Shown: one piece after another, positions 8,527-17,233 of the stretch | How positions within the stretch are numbered: position 1 is the first letter of the stretch | How the letters are laid out: each line of letters begins with the position of its first letter | Assembly: GCF_038007305.1 (NCBI RefSeq) | Contig: NZ_JBBOWV010000001.1 | Location: forward strand, 1,127,501-1,191,500 | Source: Solibacillus sp. FSL W7-1436 | GTDB lineage: Bacteria; Bacillota; Bacilli; Bacillales_A; Planococcaceae | Direction of reading: 5' to 3' | DNA length: 64,000 bases | Program-made: the position numbers and the translations under genes | Notes under the pieces: generated by a model | Told to the model about the DNA's origin: nothing | Seen by the model: only the letters and a program-made list of their open reading frames with translations | The model's database searches: none

Positions 8527-8558
8527 AAAAGAACCACATAAAAGTATGCGGTTCTTTT
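8527..8558 (-). terminator. Terminator after the amidohydrolase gene
   Basis: A 14-bp stem (8527-8540 with 8545-8558, one mismatch on DNA) lies 14 nt after the stop of the YtcJ-like gene, with T-rich flanks on both strands. Confidence 0.8.
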
Positions 8559-8571
8559 ACTATAGCGTTCA

Positions 8572-10149
8572 TTATTTTTTATATACGATCCTTCCGTCAA
8601 CAACGGTCAATAATGCACTTGTCTGGAGAATTTCCTCCGGGCTGCATTTCATTAAATCGGTATCGAGGATAGTAAAATCCGCATCATATCCTTTTTTGAT
8701 AAAGCCGCGTTCGTCTTCTTTACAAATTGCCTCGGCGCTTCCCACTGTGTACATCTTCACTGCTTCATAACGGGAAACCTTTTGCTCGCGGTTATAACCT
8801 TCATGTGTATCTTTTGGCTTTTTTCGCTCGACTGCCGCATAGATCGTTTCAAATGGACTCATTGCTTCAATCGGTGCATCGGTACCTGCCGCACATATGA
8901 ACCCCTCATCTATAAACGTTTTCCAAGCATAATGATGACCAGCACGGTTTTCCCCAAGCTTCTCAGTCACCCACGGATAGTCTGATGTTACAAAAGCTGG
9001 CTGCAAATCCAATATAACCTGCAGTTTCTTCATGCGGGCAAGCTGTTCTTCTGATACGACGCAGCAATGGATCAGGCGATCGCGCTTTCCTTCAGCTACA
9101 GGATATTTCTCTAGATATTGAAGCACTTGTTCCATTGCACCATCACCGATTATATGAATGGCTACCGCTTCATTATATTTCCGCGCTAATTGAATGAGTG
9201 CTTCCATTTGAGTATCCGTATGAATGAGCATCCCTTTATTATGTTCATCATTTGCATAGGGAGCCATTAGTGCAGCAGTAGAGCCTCCTAATGAACCATC
9301 TGCGAAAATTTTCATTGCACCCGGTTCGATAAATGGCTCATTAAACTGCGCATTATTCGTGATCATTTCCTCAAATACTGCATGATGGCGCAATAAGTTA
9401 ACGCGGAAATGCTTCCGTTCACCAACAACACGGTGATAGGCAGTTAATGGATTCAAATAATGTCCATAATAACTCATTTCTTCTGTATGTCCGCCAGTTA
9501 AACCATAGGATTGCATATGTTCGATCGCCAGCTGCAAGGACTGCGCCAAGCTTTCAATATAGCTTTCTCCCTCCTGTTTGAATAATGAGGATACTAGATT
9601 CGTTGCCTGTTCGTACAACAATCCGTTTAGCTCATTATTTTCATGTCGCCCTATCTTTCCGCCTGCAGGATCTTCCGTATTTATTGTAATCCCTGCCAAG
9701 TGGAGAGCGGCTGAATTGACTAAAGCAACATGGTGGCACACACGATTAAGGAATATCGGGCTTCTTGTTACTGCATCCAACTCTTCTTTGGTTGGGATGC
9801 GGCCATCTGTAAATTGATTTTCATTCCAGCCGTCCCCAATAAGCCACTGCCCATCATGAAGTTGATCTGCTGCATTTTTCACCAGTTGCACAAGCTCTTC
9901 ACCACTTGTCGCTACTGTTAAATCAAGGCGCATCAATTTTTCACCATGTCCGATCATATGAAGATGGCTATCTACAAAGCCCGGGTACATAACTGCCCCC
10001 TGCAAGTCGATAATATCATCTGCGTGTACTTGTAAACCCTCGAATGTTCCTGTTTCCAGGATTTTACCATCCTGTACAAGCACTGCCTGAACAGTTGCCC
10101 CTTCCTGTTCCATCGTATATATCGTGCCGTTAGTCCATAGTTGCTTCAT
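8572..10149 (-). CDS. Metal-dependent amidohydrolase, YtcJ-like
   Basis: A 525-residue amidohydrolase of the YtcJ group (N-substituted formamide deformylase-like). The start has the composite beta-sandwich segment LWTNGTIYTMEQEG. Metal ligands appear in order as HLH in DSHLHMIG (about residue 62), a mid-protein histidine region (IHIIGDGAME and IHCCVVSEEQ), and the catalytic Asp in CAAGTDAPIEAMSPFETIYAAVERK. The C-terminus closes with DADFTILDTDLM. The substrate is unknown; members act on formamides and related amides. GGGGGAT precedes the ATG at 10149. The gene lies 17 nt downstream of the lipoprotein gene, so the two may be co-transcribed. Confidence 0.85.
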   Translation of the reverse strand: MKQLWTNGTIYTMEQEGATVQAVLVQDGKILETGTFEGLQVHADDIIDLQGAVMYPGFVDSHLHMIGHGEKLMRLDLTVATSGEELVQLVKNAADQLHDGQWLIGDGWNENQFTDGRIPTKEELDAVTRSPIFLNRVCHHVALVNSAALHLAGITINTEDPAGGKIGRHENNELNGLLYEQATNLVSSLFKQEGESYIESLAQSLQLAIEHMQSYGLTGGHTEEMSYYGHYLNPLTAYHRVVGERKHFRVNLLRHHAVFEEMITNNAQFNEPFIEPGAMKIFADGSLGGSTAALMAPYANDEHNKGMLIHTDTQMEALIQLARKYNEAVAIHIIGDGAMEQVLQYLEKYPVAEGKRDRLIHCCVVSEEQLARMKKLQVILDLQPAFVTSDYPWVTEKLGENRAGHHYAWKTFIDEGFICAAGTDAPIEAMSPFETIYAAVERKKPKDTHEGYNREQKVSRYEAVKMYTVGSAEAICKEDERGFIKKGYDADFTILDTDLMKCSPEEILQTSALLTVVDGRIVYKK

Positions 10150-10166
10150 CTTCAGCTATCCCCCGT

Positions 10167-10685
10167 CTACATATCAAAATCTTCTCGTTTATATGGTAAT
10201 CCTATATTCATATGATCCAAGATTGGTTCGTCCGATCCTTTGTATAGAAACGTCACTTCCTGCACTTCAGGTAAATTTTCAAAATAAGAACGCGCTAACG
10301 TTTCAACAAACATAGTGGCACCTGCAGAACCTTGAATAGTATAAATATCATCACCTAAATTTAGCACTAAGTTTTTATCTTCGTTTTCCATTGTATAATC
10401 CAGCAGCTCTACATCATGTTCATTCACTTTTGAGAAAATAAACGGTACTAGTTCTTCTTCACCGCTGACAAAGTTTTCTTCAAATGGAACGGTATTTTCC
10501 GCATTCTCATCTGATTTATATAAAGTAATCTTTTCCTCTTTCACTTCAGGTTTTACTTCAGGGCTACCCTGTGTCACATTGTCTGAATTATTTCCCGGGA
10601 CATTATTTACATCATCACTCGTCTCTTTTGTCCCGCATGCTGCGAGCAAAAGCGCAAATAGCATGATCAATAACAATTTCTTCAT
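10167..10685 (-). CDS. Secreted lipoprotein with a GerMN-like domain
   Basis: A 172-residue lipoprotein. The signal peptide (KKLLLIMLFALLLAACG) ends in a clear lipobox LAAC, so Cys17 would be lipidated and the protein held on the outer face of the membrane. A low-complexity acidic linker follows (residues 20-50). The rest shows the GerMN pattern: an ITLYKSDENAENTVPFEE strand, then GSAGATMFVETLARSYFENLP and EVQEVTFLYKG. GerMN domains occur in the germination/sporulation protein GerM. The role here is not established. AAAGGAG precedes the ATG. Confidence 0.75.
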   Translation of the reverse strand: MKKLLLIMLFALLLAACGTKETSDDVNNVPGNNSDNVTQGSPEVKPEVKEEKITLYKSDENAENTVPFEENFVSGEEELVPFIFSKVNEHDVELLDYTMENEDKNLVLNLGDDIYTIQGSAGATMFVETLARSYFENLPEVQEVTFLYKGSDEPILDHMNIGLPYKREDFDM

Positions 10686-10858
10686 TGTTGTCTCACTCCT
10701 TTTGATGTATTACTTTCAAGATACAGAATTAACAAACAATTTTCAAACTTCCGGTGACTTTTTATGAGTACCTTTTATACTGAATTTCAGCTAAGGCTAT
10801 TTAATTATAAGAAATACAAAAAATTACAACACTGAAAATAAAATGTTTTCAAAAAATA

Positions 10859-10887
10859 TTGACAACAATAATTGCCTACACTAATAT
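10859..10887 (+). promoter_or_regulatory. Sigma-A promoter of the BmrCD-type leader/operon
   Basis: TTGACA (10859-10864), a 17-bp spacer and TAATAT (10882-10887) form a near-consensus sigma-A promoter. Transcription would begin about 10894, some 40 nt before the leader peptide start. Confidence 0.85.
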
Positions 10888-10932
10888 TAAGGAACACTAA
10901 ATAATTCAAAACAAGGAAAGGAGTTAAGGGAT

Positions 10933-11031
10933 ATGAACACATCAATTGTAAATTCACACATTTCAAAAGCTACAATTTCATATTGCCCTAACCTGACCTT
11001 CTGTTTTAATTTTGCACGTACATGTAAATAA
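10933..11031 (+). CDS. 32-aa leader peptide upstream of the multidrug ABC exporter genes
   Basis: A short gene with a strong AAAGGAG 9 nt before its ATG and a consensus promoter just upstream. It encodes 32 residues beginning MNTSIVNSHISKATISYC and ending in FNFARTCK. Its stop codon lies 2 nt before the first of two tandem terminators. The position matches BmrB, the leader peptide of the B. subtilis bmrBCD operon, where ribosome stalling by translation inhibitors allows read-through (established for B. subtilis). Here the role is inferred from layout, since I do not see sequence similarity to BmrB. It is too short to have been predicted by length alone. Confidence 0.7.
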   Translation: MNTSIVNSHISKATISYCPNLTFCFNFARTCK

Positions 11032-11033
11032 AA

Positions 11034-11065
11034 GGCACAGGTGTGGATTCCCCTGTGCCCTTTTT
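11034..11065 (+). terminator. Leader terminator 1 (attenuator)
   Basis: GGCACAGG (11034-11041) pairs with CCTGTGCC (11052-11059), followed by CTTTTT. It begins 3 nt after the leader stop codon, so a ribosome held near the end of the leader would cover its 5' arm. Confidence 0.85.
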
Positions 11066-11071
11066 CGTTTT

Positions 11072-11108
11072 GACACCTTTTCGAAAAATCGGAATAGGTG
11101 TCTTTTTT
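11072..11108 (+). terminator. Leader terminator 2 (attenuator)
   Basis: GACACCT (11072-11078) pairs with AGGTGTC (11096-11102), followed by six T. AGGTGT inside hairpin 1 (11039-11044) could instead pair with ACACCT of this hairpin, giving an alternative fold that excludes both terminators. Confidence 0.75.
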
Positions 11109-11191
11109 GTTTACATTGCAGCGGCATTTAAAAAATCCGTGAAGAAATGTACGGTGCCTTATAGTGTAACAATATTTTAGGAGGGCTTTAT

Positions 11192-11248
11192 ATGACTATC
11201 TTTTTACAACGAAAACTATTAAAACTGGATCGATACGATGATGGGTAG
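11192..11248 (+). CDS. 18-aa peptide between attenuator and bmrC-like gene
   Basis: An ATG with a near-perfect AGGAGGG site 6 nt upstream encodes 18 residues (MTIFLQRKLLKLDRYDDG) and stops 36 nt before the exporter gene. The strong ribosome binding site makes translation likely. It may be a second leader or a translational coupler, and no known family was recognised. Confidence 0.5.
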   Translation: MTIFLQRKLLKLDRYDDG

Positions 11249-11284
11249 CAACACGATCAACATTGAAGAAAGAAGGTATACGTA

Positions 11285-13027
11285 ATGTTTAATGTATTTG
11301 TGAAATTAAAATGGTTTTTAAAAATGTACCGTAAGCAATATACAATTGCGATTGTACTCTTAATGCTGGCGAGCTTTATCGAAGTTTTGCCTCCATGGAT
11401 TTTAGGGGAAGCCATTGATGACATGACAAATGGCGATATGAATCAGACTCAGCTGCTGAAGTATGTTGGCTTTGTTATTGGCGCTGCCATCGTGAGCTAC
11501 GCTTTAAACTTCATATGGCAATATCAGTTATTTGGCGGTTCCATTACGCTTGACCGTATTTTGCGAAAAAAACTGATGCATCAATTTTTAAAAATGACTC
11601 CGACGTTTTACGAAAAAAATCGTACTGGTGACTTGATGGCCAAAGCTACAAACGATTTAAACGCAGTTACATTAACTGCAGGTTTCGGTATTATGACACT
11701 CATTGACTCGACTGTCTATATGGCACTGATCATTTTGGCAATGGGCTTTTTCATCTCCTGGAAGCTGACATTTTTTGCGATGCTCCCAATTCCAGTCATG
11801 GCTATCATCATTCAATATTTAGGTAAAATTGTTCATGAACGCTATATGATAGCACAAGGTGCATTCGGTGAGATGAATGACAATGTGCTGGAATCTGTTG
11901 CAGGAACTCGTGTCATCCGCGCATATGTTCAAGAAGGAAAAGATGAAGAACGCTTCTCGGAAATGAGCGAAAATATTTTCGCCAAAAACATGCGTGTCGC
12001 TTATATTAACGGACTTTTTATGCCAATCACGAAAATCGGAACTGGTATTTGTTATGTCATCGCATTAGGATACGGTGCTGTTCTTGTATCAAATAATGAG
12101 CTAACGGTCGGTCAGCTTGTTTCATTTAATGTTTATTTAGGTTTGGCAATTTGGCCTATGTTCGCAATTGGCGAGCTTATTAATGTCATGCAGCAAGGAA
12201 GTGCTTCGCTTGACCGTGTACAGGATACATTGGAATATGAAGCGGATGTTCAAAATCCCCCTTCACCAATGACGCATCATACACCGAATTCTATCGGGTT
12301 TGCTGATTTTACATTCCAGTACCCGTTATCTCAGGTGAAAAACTTGCAGCAAATCTCACTGAACCTCAAAAAAGGGCACACACTTGGGATTGTCGGAAAG
12401 ACAGGTTCGGGAAAGACAACATTTATCCGTCAGCTGCTGCGTGAATATCCGTTGGGCAATGGGCAAATTGCCATTAATGATACGGACTTGGCACAAATGA
12501 CTAAAGAACAGATTTTGGACTGGATCGGCTATGTACCACAGGATCATATACTATTTTCCCGCACAATCCGTGAAAACATTTTATTCGGGAAAGAGAATGC
12601 TACGAACAGCGAAATCGAAGAAGCAATTCGGCTGGCAGACTTTGAAAAAGATTTATCAATTTTACCGCTTGGCATTGAAACGCTTGTCGGTGAAAAAGGC
12701 GTATCTTTGTCTGGTGGCCAAAAACAGCGTGTTTCCATTGCACGTGCATTGATTAAAGATCCGGAAATTTTAATTTTGGACGATTCTTTATCTGCTGTCG
12801 ATGCTAAAACAGAATCAAAAATCATTGAAAATATACAAACAGAGCGCGCTGGAAAAACGACGATCATTTCGACTCACCGCCTGTCAGGTATTCAGCATGC
12901 GGATGAAATCATCGTGCTGGATGATGGGTGTATCGTTGAACGAGGTACACATGAAGAGCTCCTACGCTTAGGTGGCTGGTACAAAGAGCAGTTTGACCGC
13001 CAGCAGCTTGAGGAGGTGGAGCAATGA
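11285..13027 (+). CDS. bmrC: Heterodimeric multidrug ABC exporter subunit, BmrC (YheI) type
   Basis: A 580-residue half-transporter: six membrane helices (residues about 15-300) then one nucleotide-binding domain. Walker A is GKTGSGKTT, the signature is LSGGQKQR and Walker B is LILDDSLSAVD. The residue after the Walker B Asp is Asp, not the catalytic Glu, as in BmrC, which carries the degenerate ATP site of the BmrCD heterodimer. The N-terminus (KLKWFLKMYRKQYTIAIVLL) and TMD closely resemble B. subtilis YheI. It would pair with the next gene to export drugs from the membrane. The stop overlaps the next start by 4 nt. Expression is probably controlled by the upstream leader. Confidence 0.9.
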   Translation: MFNVFVKLKWFLKMYRKQYTIAIVLLMLASFIEVLPPWILGEAIDDMTNGDMNQTQLLKYVGFVIGAAIVSYALNFIWQYQLFGGSITLDRILRKKLMHQFLKMTPTFYEKNRTGDLMAKATNDLNAVTLTAGFGIMTLIDSTVYMALIILAMGFFISWKLTFFAMLPIPVMAIIIQYLGKIVHERYMIAQGAFGEMNDNVLESVAGTRVIRAYVQEGKDEERFSEMSENIFAKNMRVAYINGLFMPITKIGTGICYVIALGYGAVLVSNNELTVGQLVSFNVYLGLAIWPMFAIGELINVMQQGSASLDRVQDTLEYEADVQNPPSPMTHHTPNSIGFADFTFQYPLSQVKNLQQISLNLKKGHTLGIVGKTGSGKTTFIRQLLREYPLGNGQIAINDTDLAQMTKEQILDWIGYVPQDHILFSRTIRENILFGKENATNSEIEEAIRLADFEKDLSILPLGIETLVGEKGVSLSGGQKQRVSIARALIKDPEILILDDSLSAVDAKTESKIIENIQTERAGKTTIISTHRLSGIQHADEIIVLDDGCIVERGTHEELLRLGGWYKEQFDRQQLEEVEQ

Positions 13028-14760
13028 GTACATCAAAACGACTGTACCTGTATGCTTTAAAATTTAAAAAACCGATTTTAATCGGATTAGCTTTATTAAC
13101 AATTGCGGTCGCAACAGATATTGCAGGACCGTTCATCGCTAAATACATTATCGACCATTATATGGAACCAGGTAATCTGCAAGTCGAACCGATCGCTATC
13201 CTGTTGTCGATTTTCTTCTTATTATCTGTACTGACTGCTGTATTCCGTTATTTAATGTTCATTTTTTTACAACGTGGTGCAAACTTCGTAATTCAGCAGT
13301 TAAGGAAAGATGTATTCGGTCATATTCAAAAGCTGCCAATTGAATACTTCGATAACTTGCCGGCCGGGAAAGTTGTTGCCCGTGTCACAAATGATACAGA
13401 GGCAATACGCAATCTGTATGTAACTGTACTTTCGCAATTCGCGAACAGCTTTATTACCATTGCAGGGGTATATATAGCTTTATTTATTTTAAATTGGAAA
13501 ATGGCACTCTTCGCTCTATTGCTCATTCCGATTGTTTATATTTGGATGATTTTATACCGGAAATTCGCTTCACAGTACAACCATATTATTCGAACAAAAA
13601 TTGCGGATATCAATGCAATGATCAATGAATCGATTAATGGGATGACGATCATTCAGGCATTCCGCCGCGAAGAACAGATGAAGCAAGAGTTCGATGAGAT
13701 GAATGACGAACACTATAAATACAATCGTAAACTTTTAATGCTGGACTCCGCGACATCCCATAACCTTGTCAATATTTTACGACTTGGAATGTTTGCCGTA
13801 TTTGTCTTTTACTTCGGCACTCAATCCATGACAATGCCTGAAGCGGTAACAGCAGGTACGCTATATGCGTTTGTTGATTATATTACTCGTCTGTTCAATC
13901 CGATTACGAATTTGGTCAACCAGTTCTCCCAGCTTGAACGTTCACTTGTAGCAGGTTCACGTGTGTTTGAACTGCTTGATCAAAAAGGGGAAGAAGTAAG
14001 TACAGAACGAATCGATCGTTATAAAGGAAATGTTGTGTTTGATCATGTTTCATTCGCCTATAAAAATGATGAATATGTGCTGAGGGATATTCACTTTGAA
14101 GCAAAAGAAGGCGAAACGATTGCACTTGTCGGTCATACAGGATCGGGGAAAAGTTCGATTATGAATTTACTGTTCCGTTTCTATGATCCGCAAAAAGGCC
14201 GGATTATCATTGACGGGAAAGATATTACGAAGCTTCCGCGCCAAGCGATCCGCGAGCATATGGGAATCGTTTTGCAGGATCCTTATTTGTTCACGGGAAC
14301 GATCGCTTCGAACGTTAGCCTCAATGATAAGCGAATTTCAAGAGAAACTGTTGAAAAAGCGCTTGAAGCCGTCGGAGGCGAACGTGTCTTATCAAAATTC
14401 GAAAAAGGAATTGATGAGCCTGTAATCGAAAAAGGAAGTACACTTTCTTCCGGTCAGCGCCAGTTAATTTCGTTTGCGCGTGCGCTTGCATTTGATCCGG
14501 CTATTCTTATTCTGGATGAGGCGACATCGAATATCGACTCGGAAACAGAGGAAATTATTCAACATGCAATGGACGTACTGAAAAAAGGTCGTACAACGTT
14601 TATTATCGCACACCGACTTTCCACTATTAAAAATGCAGATAAAATTTTAGTATTGGACCGTGGTGAAATTGTTGAACAAGGCAGCCATGATGAACTCGTG
14701 GCACTCGGCGGTAAGTATGAACTTATGTATCGCCTGCAATCGGGTTCATTATCTTCTTAA
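13024..14760 (+). CDS. bmrD: Heterodimeric multidrug ABC exporter subunit, BmrD (YheH) type
   Basis: A 578-residue half-transporter with six membrane helices and an NBD. Walker A is GHTGSGKSS and Walker B is LILDEATSNID with an intact catalytic Glu. The signature is LSSGQRQL, where the second Gly of LSGGQ is Ser. The Glu and the altered signature complement the BmrC-like partner, so one ATP site is canonical and one degenerate, as known for BmrCD. It is about 95 residues shorter than B. subtilis BmrD (673 aa as I recall) because the long extracellular insertion in the first TMD part is absent. The ATG overlaps the bmrC stop (ATGA type), and AGGAGGTGG precedes it. Confidence 0.9.
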   Translation: MSTSKRLYLYALKFKKPILIGLALLTIAVATDIAGPFIAKYIIDHYMEPGNLQVEPIAILLSIFFLLSVLTAVFRYLMFIFLQRGANFVIQQLRKDVFGHIQKLPIEYFDNLPAGKVVARVTNDTEAIRNLYVTVLSQFANSFITIAGVYIALFILNWKMALFALLLIPIVYIWMILYRKFASQYNHIIRTKIADINAMINESINGMTIIQAFRREEQMKQEFDEMNDEHYKYNRKLLMLDSATSHNLVNILRLGMFAVFVFYFGTQSMTMPEAVTAGTLYAFVDYITRLFNPITNLVNQFSQLERSLVAGSRVFELLDQKGEEVSTERIDRYKGNVVFDHVSFAYKNDEYVLRDIHFEAKEGETIALVGHTGSGKSSIMNLLFRFYDPQKGRIIIDGKDITKLPRQAIREHMGIVLQDPYLFTGTIASNVSLNDKRISRETVEKALEAVGGERVLSKFEKGIDEPVIEKGSTLSSGQRQLISFARALAFDPAILILDEATSNIDSETEEIIQHAMDVLKKGRTTFIIAHRLSTIKNADKILVLDRGEIVEQGSHDELVALGGKYELMYRLQSGSLSS

Positions 14761-14805
14761 GAACAAAAGCGCTAAAGCGCCCAAAATCTAAAGTTTCATT
14801 AATTA

Positions 14806-14849
14806 AAAAAGCGTATAGCCCCCTTTCATCGGGGAGCTATACGCTTTTT
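14806..14849. terminator. Bidirectional terminator between the ABC pair and the MMPL gene
   Basis: A long stem, AAAAGCGTATAGC...GCTATACGCTTTT, extended by CCCC/GGGG around a short loop, has A and T runs on both sides. It serves the two convergent units. Confidence 0.9.
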
Positions 14850-14850
14850 G

Positions 14851-17052
14851 CTATTTTTCGAGCTTTTTGTTCGGCCAGTACGACCATTTACCAAACACCG
14901 TAATAAGAGCCGGTACGAGTAATGGGCGTACGACGAACGTATCCAGCAGTACTCCTACCGCTGTTACGATACCGAATTGTACTAACAGCTGGATTGGCAA
15001 TGTTGCTAATACCAGGAATGTACCAGCCAAAATCAGACCAGCAGACGTAATAACCGCACCTGTTGAAGCAATACCATTTGAAATGGCCTCTTTATGCGCA
15101 ATTCTGCGCTTGCGGTTTTTCCATATATCAGAAATCATAAAAATATTATAGTCATTACCTAATGCAATAATAAATACGAAACTGTACAGTGGAATCGCAC
15201 TAGCCATCGCTTCATGACCTAATCCGTAATGGATGATCAGCCAGCCTGCACCTAAAGCAGAGAAGAAAGATATCACTACTGTAACCATTAAGTGAATCGA
15301 TGTGATTAAAGCCCGTAAGTATGCTAATAATACAACGAAAATAATAATAATCATGACAGGCTGAATGATTTTTTCATCGCCTGACTGAACGACTTTTGTA
15401 TCCAGTTGAGAGCTTGTTTCGCCCCCGATCCAGAATTGGCCGTCTTCCATATTGTTATCCGCAAGAATTTGTTTAACATCGTCCTTCATTTGCTCAACAT
15501 CTTCCATCGCTTCATTCGAATATGGATTTTTATCTAAATCAATTTCATAAAGTTGAATTTCGCTGTTTGTTTCACCTTTACGCATTTCTTTTATTACACC
15601 GACATATGGGAGTTTTAACAGTTGCTCTGTAATATCCAAATCAGTTCCTTCACCGTCTACCAACAGCTGAACCGGTGCCAATTCACCTGGTGTAAAATTT
15701 TCTTCAATGATTGTAAATCCTTCACGTGAAGGCATATCTTCAGGGAATGAAGAAATTAAATCATAGTTGTACTTAATAGTTGTTGAAGCAAATGCTAAAC
15801 CAATTAATATCGCTCCCGCAACAATAATGACAAGCCACGGTTTCGAAGTAACAAATTCACCGACCTTACGCATATAACGGTGATTAGGTTTACGTTGTTT
15901 ATATGGTTTGTTTTTCTTTACGGCATTTGCTTTTTCGGCCTCTTCCGTACGAGGAACAAATGGCCAAAACGCTGCGCGTCCTAAAATACCAAGAACAGCC
16001 GGAAGCAATGTAACCACCGCAAAACCTGTAATTAATACACCAAAGCTAAACGGAACAGCAAAACGCTGGAATGCGCCGTAATCCGCCAATGCCAATGTCG
16101 CTAATCCGATTACTACCGTTAAACCACTCATTACGATGGCACCTGTCGATTCACGAACAGCCGATGCCAAGGCTGTAAATTTATTATCTTCAATCAGTAA
16201 TTTATCACGGTAACGTGTAATTAAAAACAAGCAATAATCCGTACCAGCACCAAACAGTAATACAATCATAATCGCTACCGCTTGTGCATCTTTATCGATC
16301 CATCCGTTTTCGGCCATCACACCCAGTAACGGACTGACAACTAAATATGCTACCCCTACAACAATTAACGGGATAATCGCTAAAATTGGTGAACGGTAAA
16401 TTACTAATAAGATGACTAAAATGATAATTACAGTGGCAACCATTAGTTGTACGTCAGCTGCTTTGAAAAGGTCTGTCGCATCAATCGAGATCCCAACCGG
16501 TCCAGAGAATCGAGCATGAAGTCCCTCATCCTCTAAATTTGTATCATACGGATTTTCGCCAAATTGACTTTCTGTACGTTCTTTAATAATCGCTAAATTT
16601 TCTTTTAGAACATTTGAATTTTTATCTGTTGAAAAGAAAACAGGTGTGACAAGTGCTGCACCGTTCTCGGAAAGCGATCCCATCAATGCTTGAACGGGAA
16701 GGTTATGAAATGGCGGGATTGTTTCCTGTCCATCTAACGGCTCATCCGCCAGTTGTTTGTATAACCCTTTAATATTTGTCAAATCTTCTTCTGTAAGACC
16801 TGATTCGTTATACCAAGTAATTAATAACGGGATCCCACTATCAGAAGAAAATTCCTCCTCCATTATTTCCCCTGCCTGAATGGATGTATAAGTATCAGGG
16901 ATTTCATCACCCACAAAGTTTTCAACACTATTAATTTGCGGGAAGATAAGTGCAAATAAAACGGCAAACATAATCCATAAAGCTAAAACAATCCAACGTG
17001 TTTTCTTACCGCCCATTACACTTCCCCATTTTTCCAATGGATGTTTAGACAT
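14851..17052 (-). CDS. MMPL/RND-family membrane exporter (YdfJ-like)
   Basis: A 733-residue MMPL transporter with the RND layout. There is one N-terminal helix, a large extracellular domain (about 45-195), then helices 2-6 including FGAGTDYCLFLITRYRDKL. A basic cytosolic linker follows, then a second half with another extracellular domain and the matching ALGNDYNIFMISDIWKNR. The two GxDY-type segments carry the proton-relay aspartates expected in helices 4 and 10. It resembles B. subtilis YdfJ. Substrates could be lipids or drugs and are unknown. AAGGAGG precedes the ATG. It is divergent from the MerR/B12-type regulator at 17234, which may control it. Confidence 0.88.
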   Translation of the reverse strand: MSKHPLEKWGSVMGGKKTRWIVLALWIMFAVLFALIFPQINSVENFVGDEIPDTYTSIQAGEIMEEEFSSDSGIPLLITWYNESGLTEEDLTNIKGLYKQLADEPLDGQETIPPFHNLPVQALMGSLSENGAALVTPVFFSTDKNSNVLKENLAIIKERTESQFGENPYDTNLEDEGLHARFSGPVGISIDATDLFKAADVQLMVATVIIILVILLVIYRSPILAIIPLIVVGVAYLVVSPLLGVMAENGWIDKDAQAVAIMIVLLFGAGTDYCLFLITRYRDKLLIEDNKFTALASAVRESTGAIVMSGLTVVIGLATLALADYGAFQRFAVPFSFGVLITGFAVVTLLPAVLGILGRAAFWPFVPRTEEAEKANAVKKNKPYKQRKPNHRYMRKVGEFVTSKPWLVIIVAGAILIGLAFASTTIKYNYDLISSFPEDMPSREGFTIIEENFTPGELAPVQLLVDGEGTDLDITEQLLKLPYVGVIKEMRKGETNSEIQLYEIDLDKNPYSNEAMEDVEQMKDDVKQILADNNMEDGQFWIGGETSSQLDTKVVQSGDEKIIQPVMIIIIFVVLLAYLRALITSIHLMVTVVISFFSALGAGWLIIHYGLGHEAMASAIPLYSFVFIIALGNDYNIFMISDIWKNRKRRIAHKEAISNGIASTGAVITSAGLILAGTFLVLATLPIQLLVQFGIVTAVGVLLDTFVVRPLLVPALITVFGKWSYWPNKKLEK

Positions 17053-17101
17053 TACATAGCCTCCTTTTTCTCATTTAACTCTTCCAAATATTACAAGGTA
17101 A

Positions 17102-17233
17102 TTATGTCTTTTTAATAATACCCTTTAACTTATGTTATACAAACATTGTACAGTATACTAAAAACATTTGACAAGTACTTTCTTTTTCGGTTGAATAGAG
17201 TTTAACAAGGATTCTTTTAGGAGGTGGTAAAAT
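17102..17233. promoter_or_regulatory. Divergent promoter region, MMPL exporter / MerR-like regulator
   Basis: The gap holds TTGACA (about 17168) with a weak -10 17 bp further, facing the regulator. It also holds two short palindromes, TGTACA and GTATAC, next to each other (ATTGTACAGTATAC, about 17145-17158) that could be an operator for the regulator. Positions suit shared control of both genes. This is inference from layout. Confidence 0.4.
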
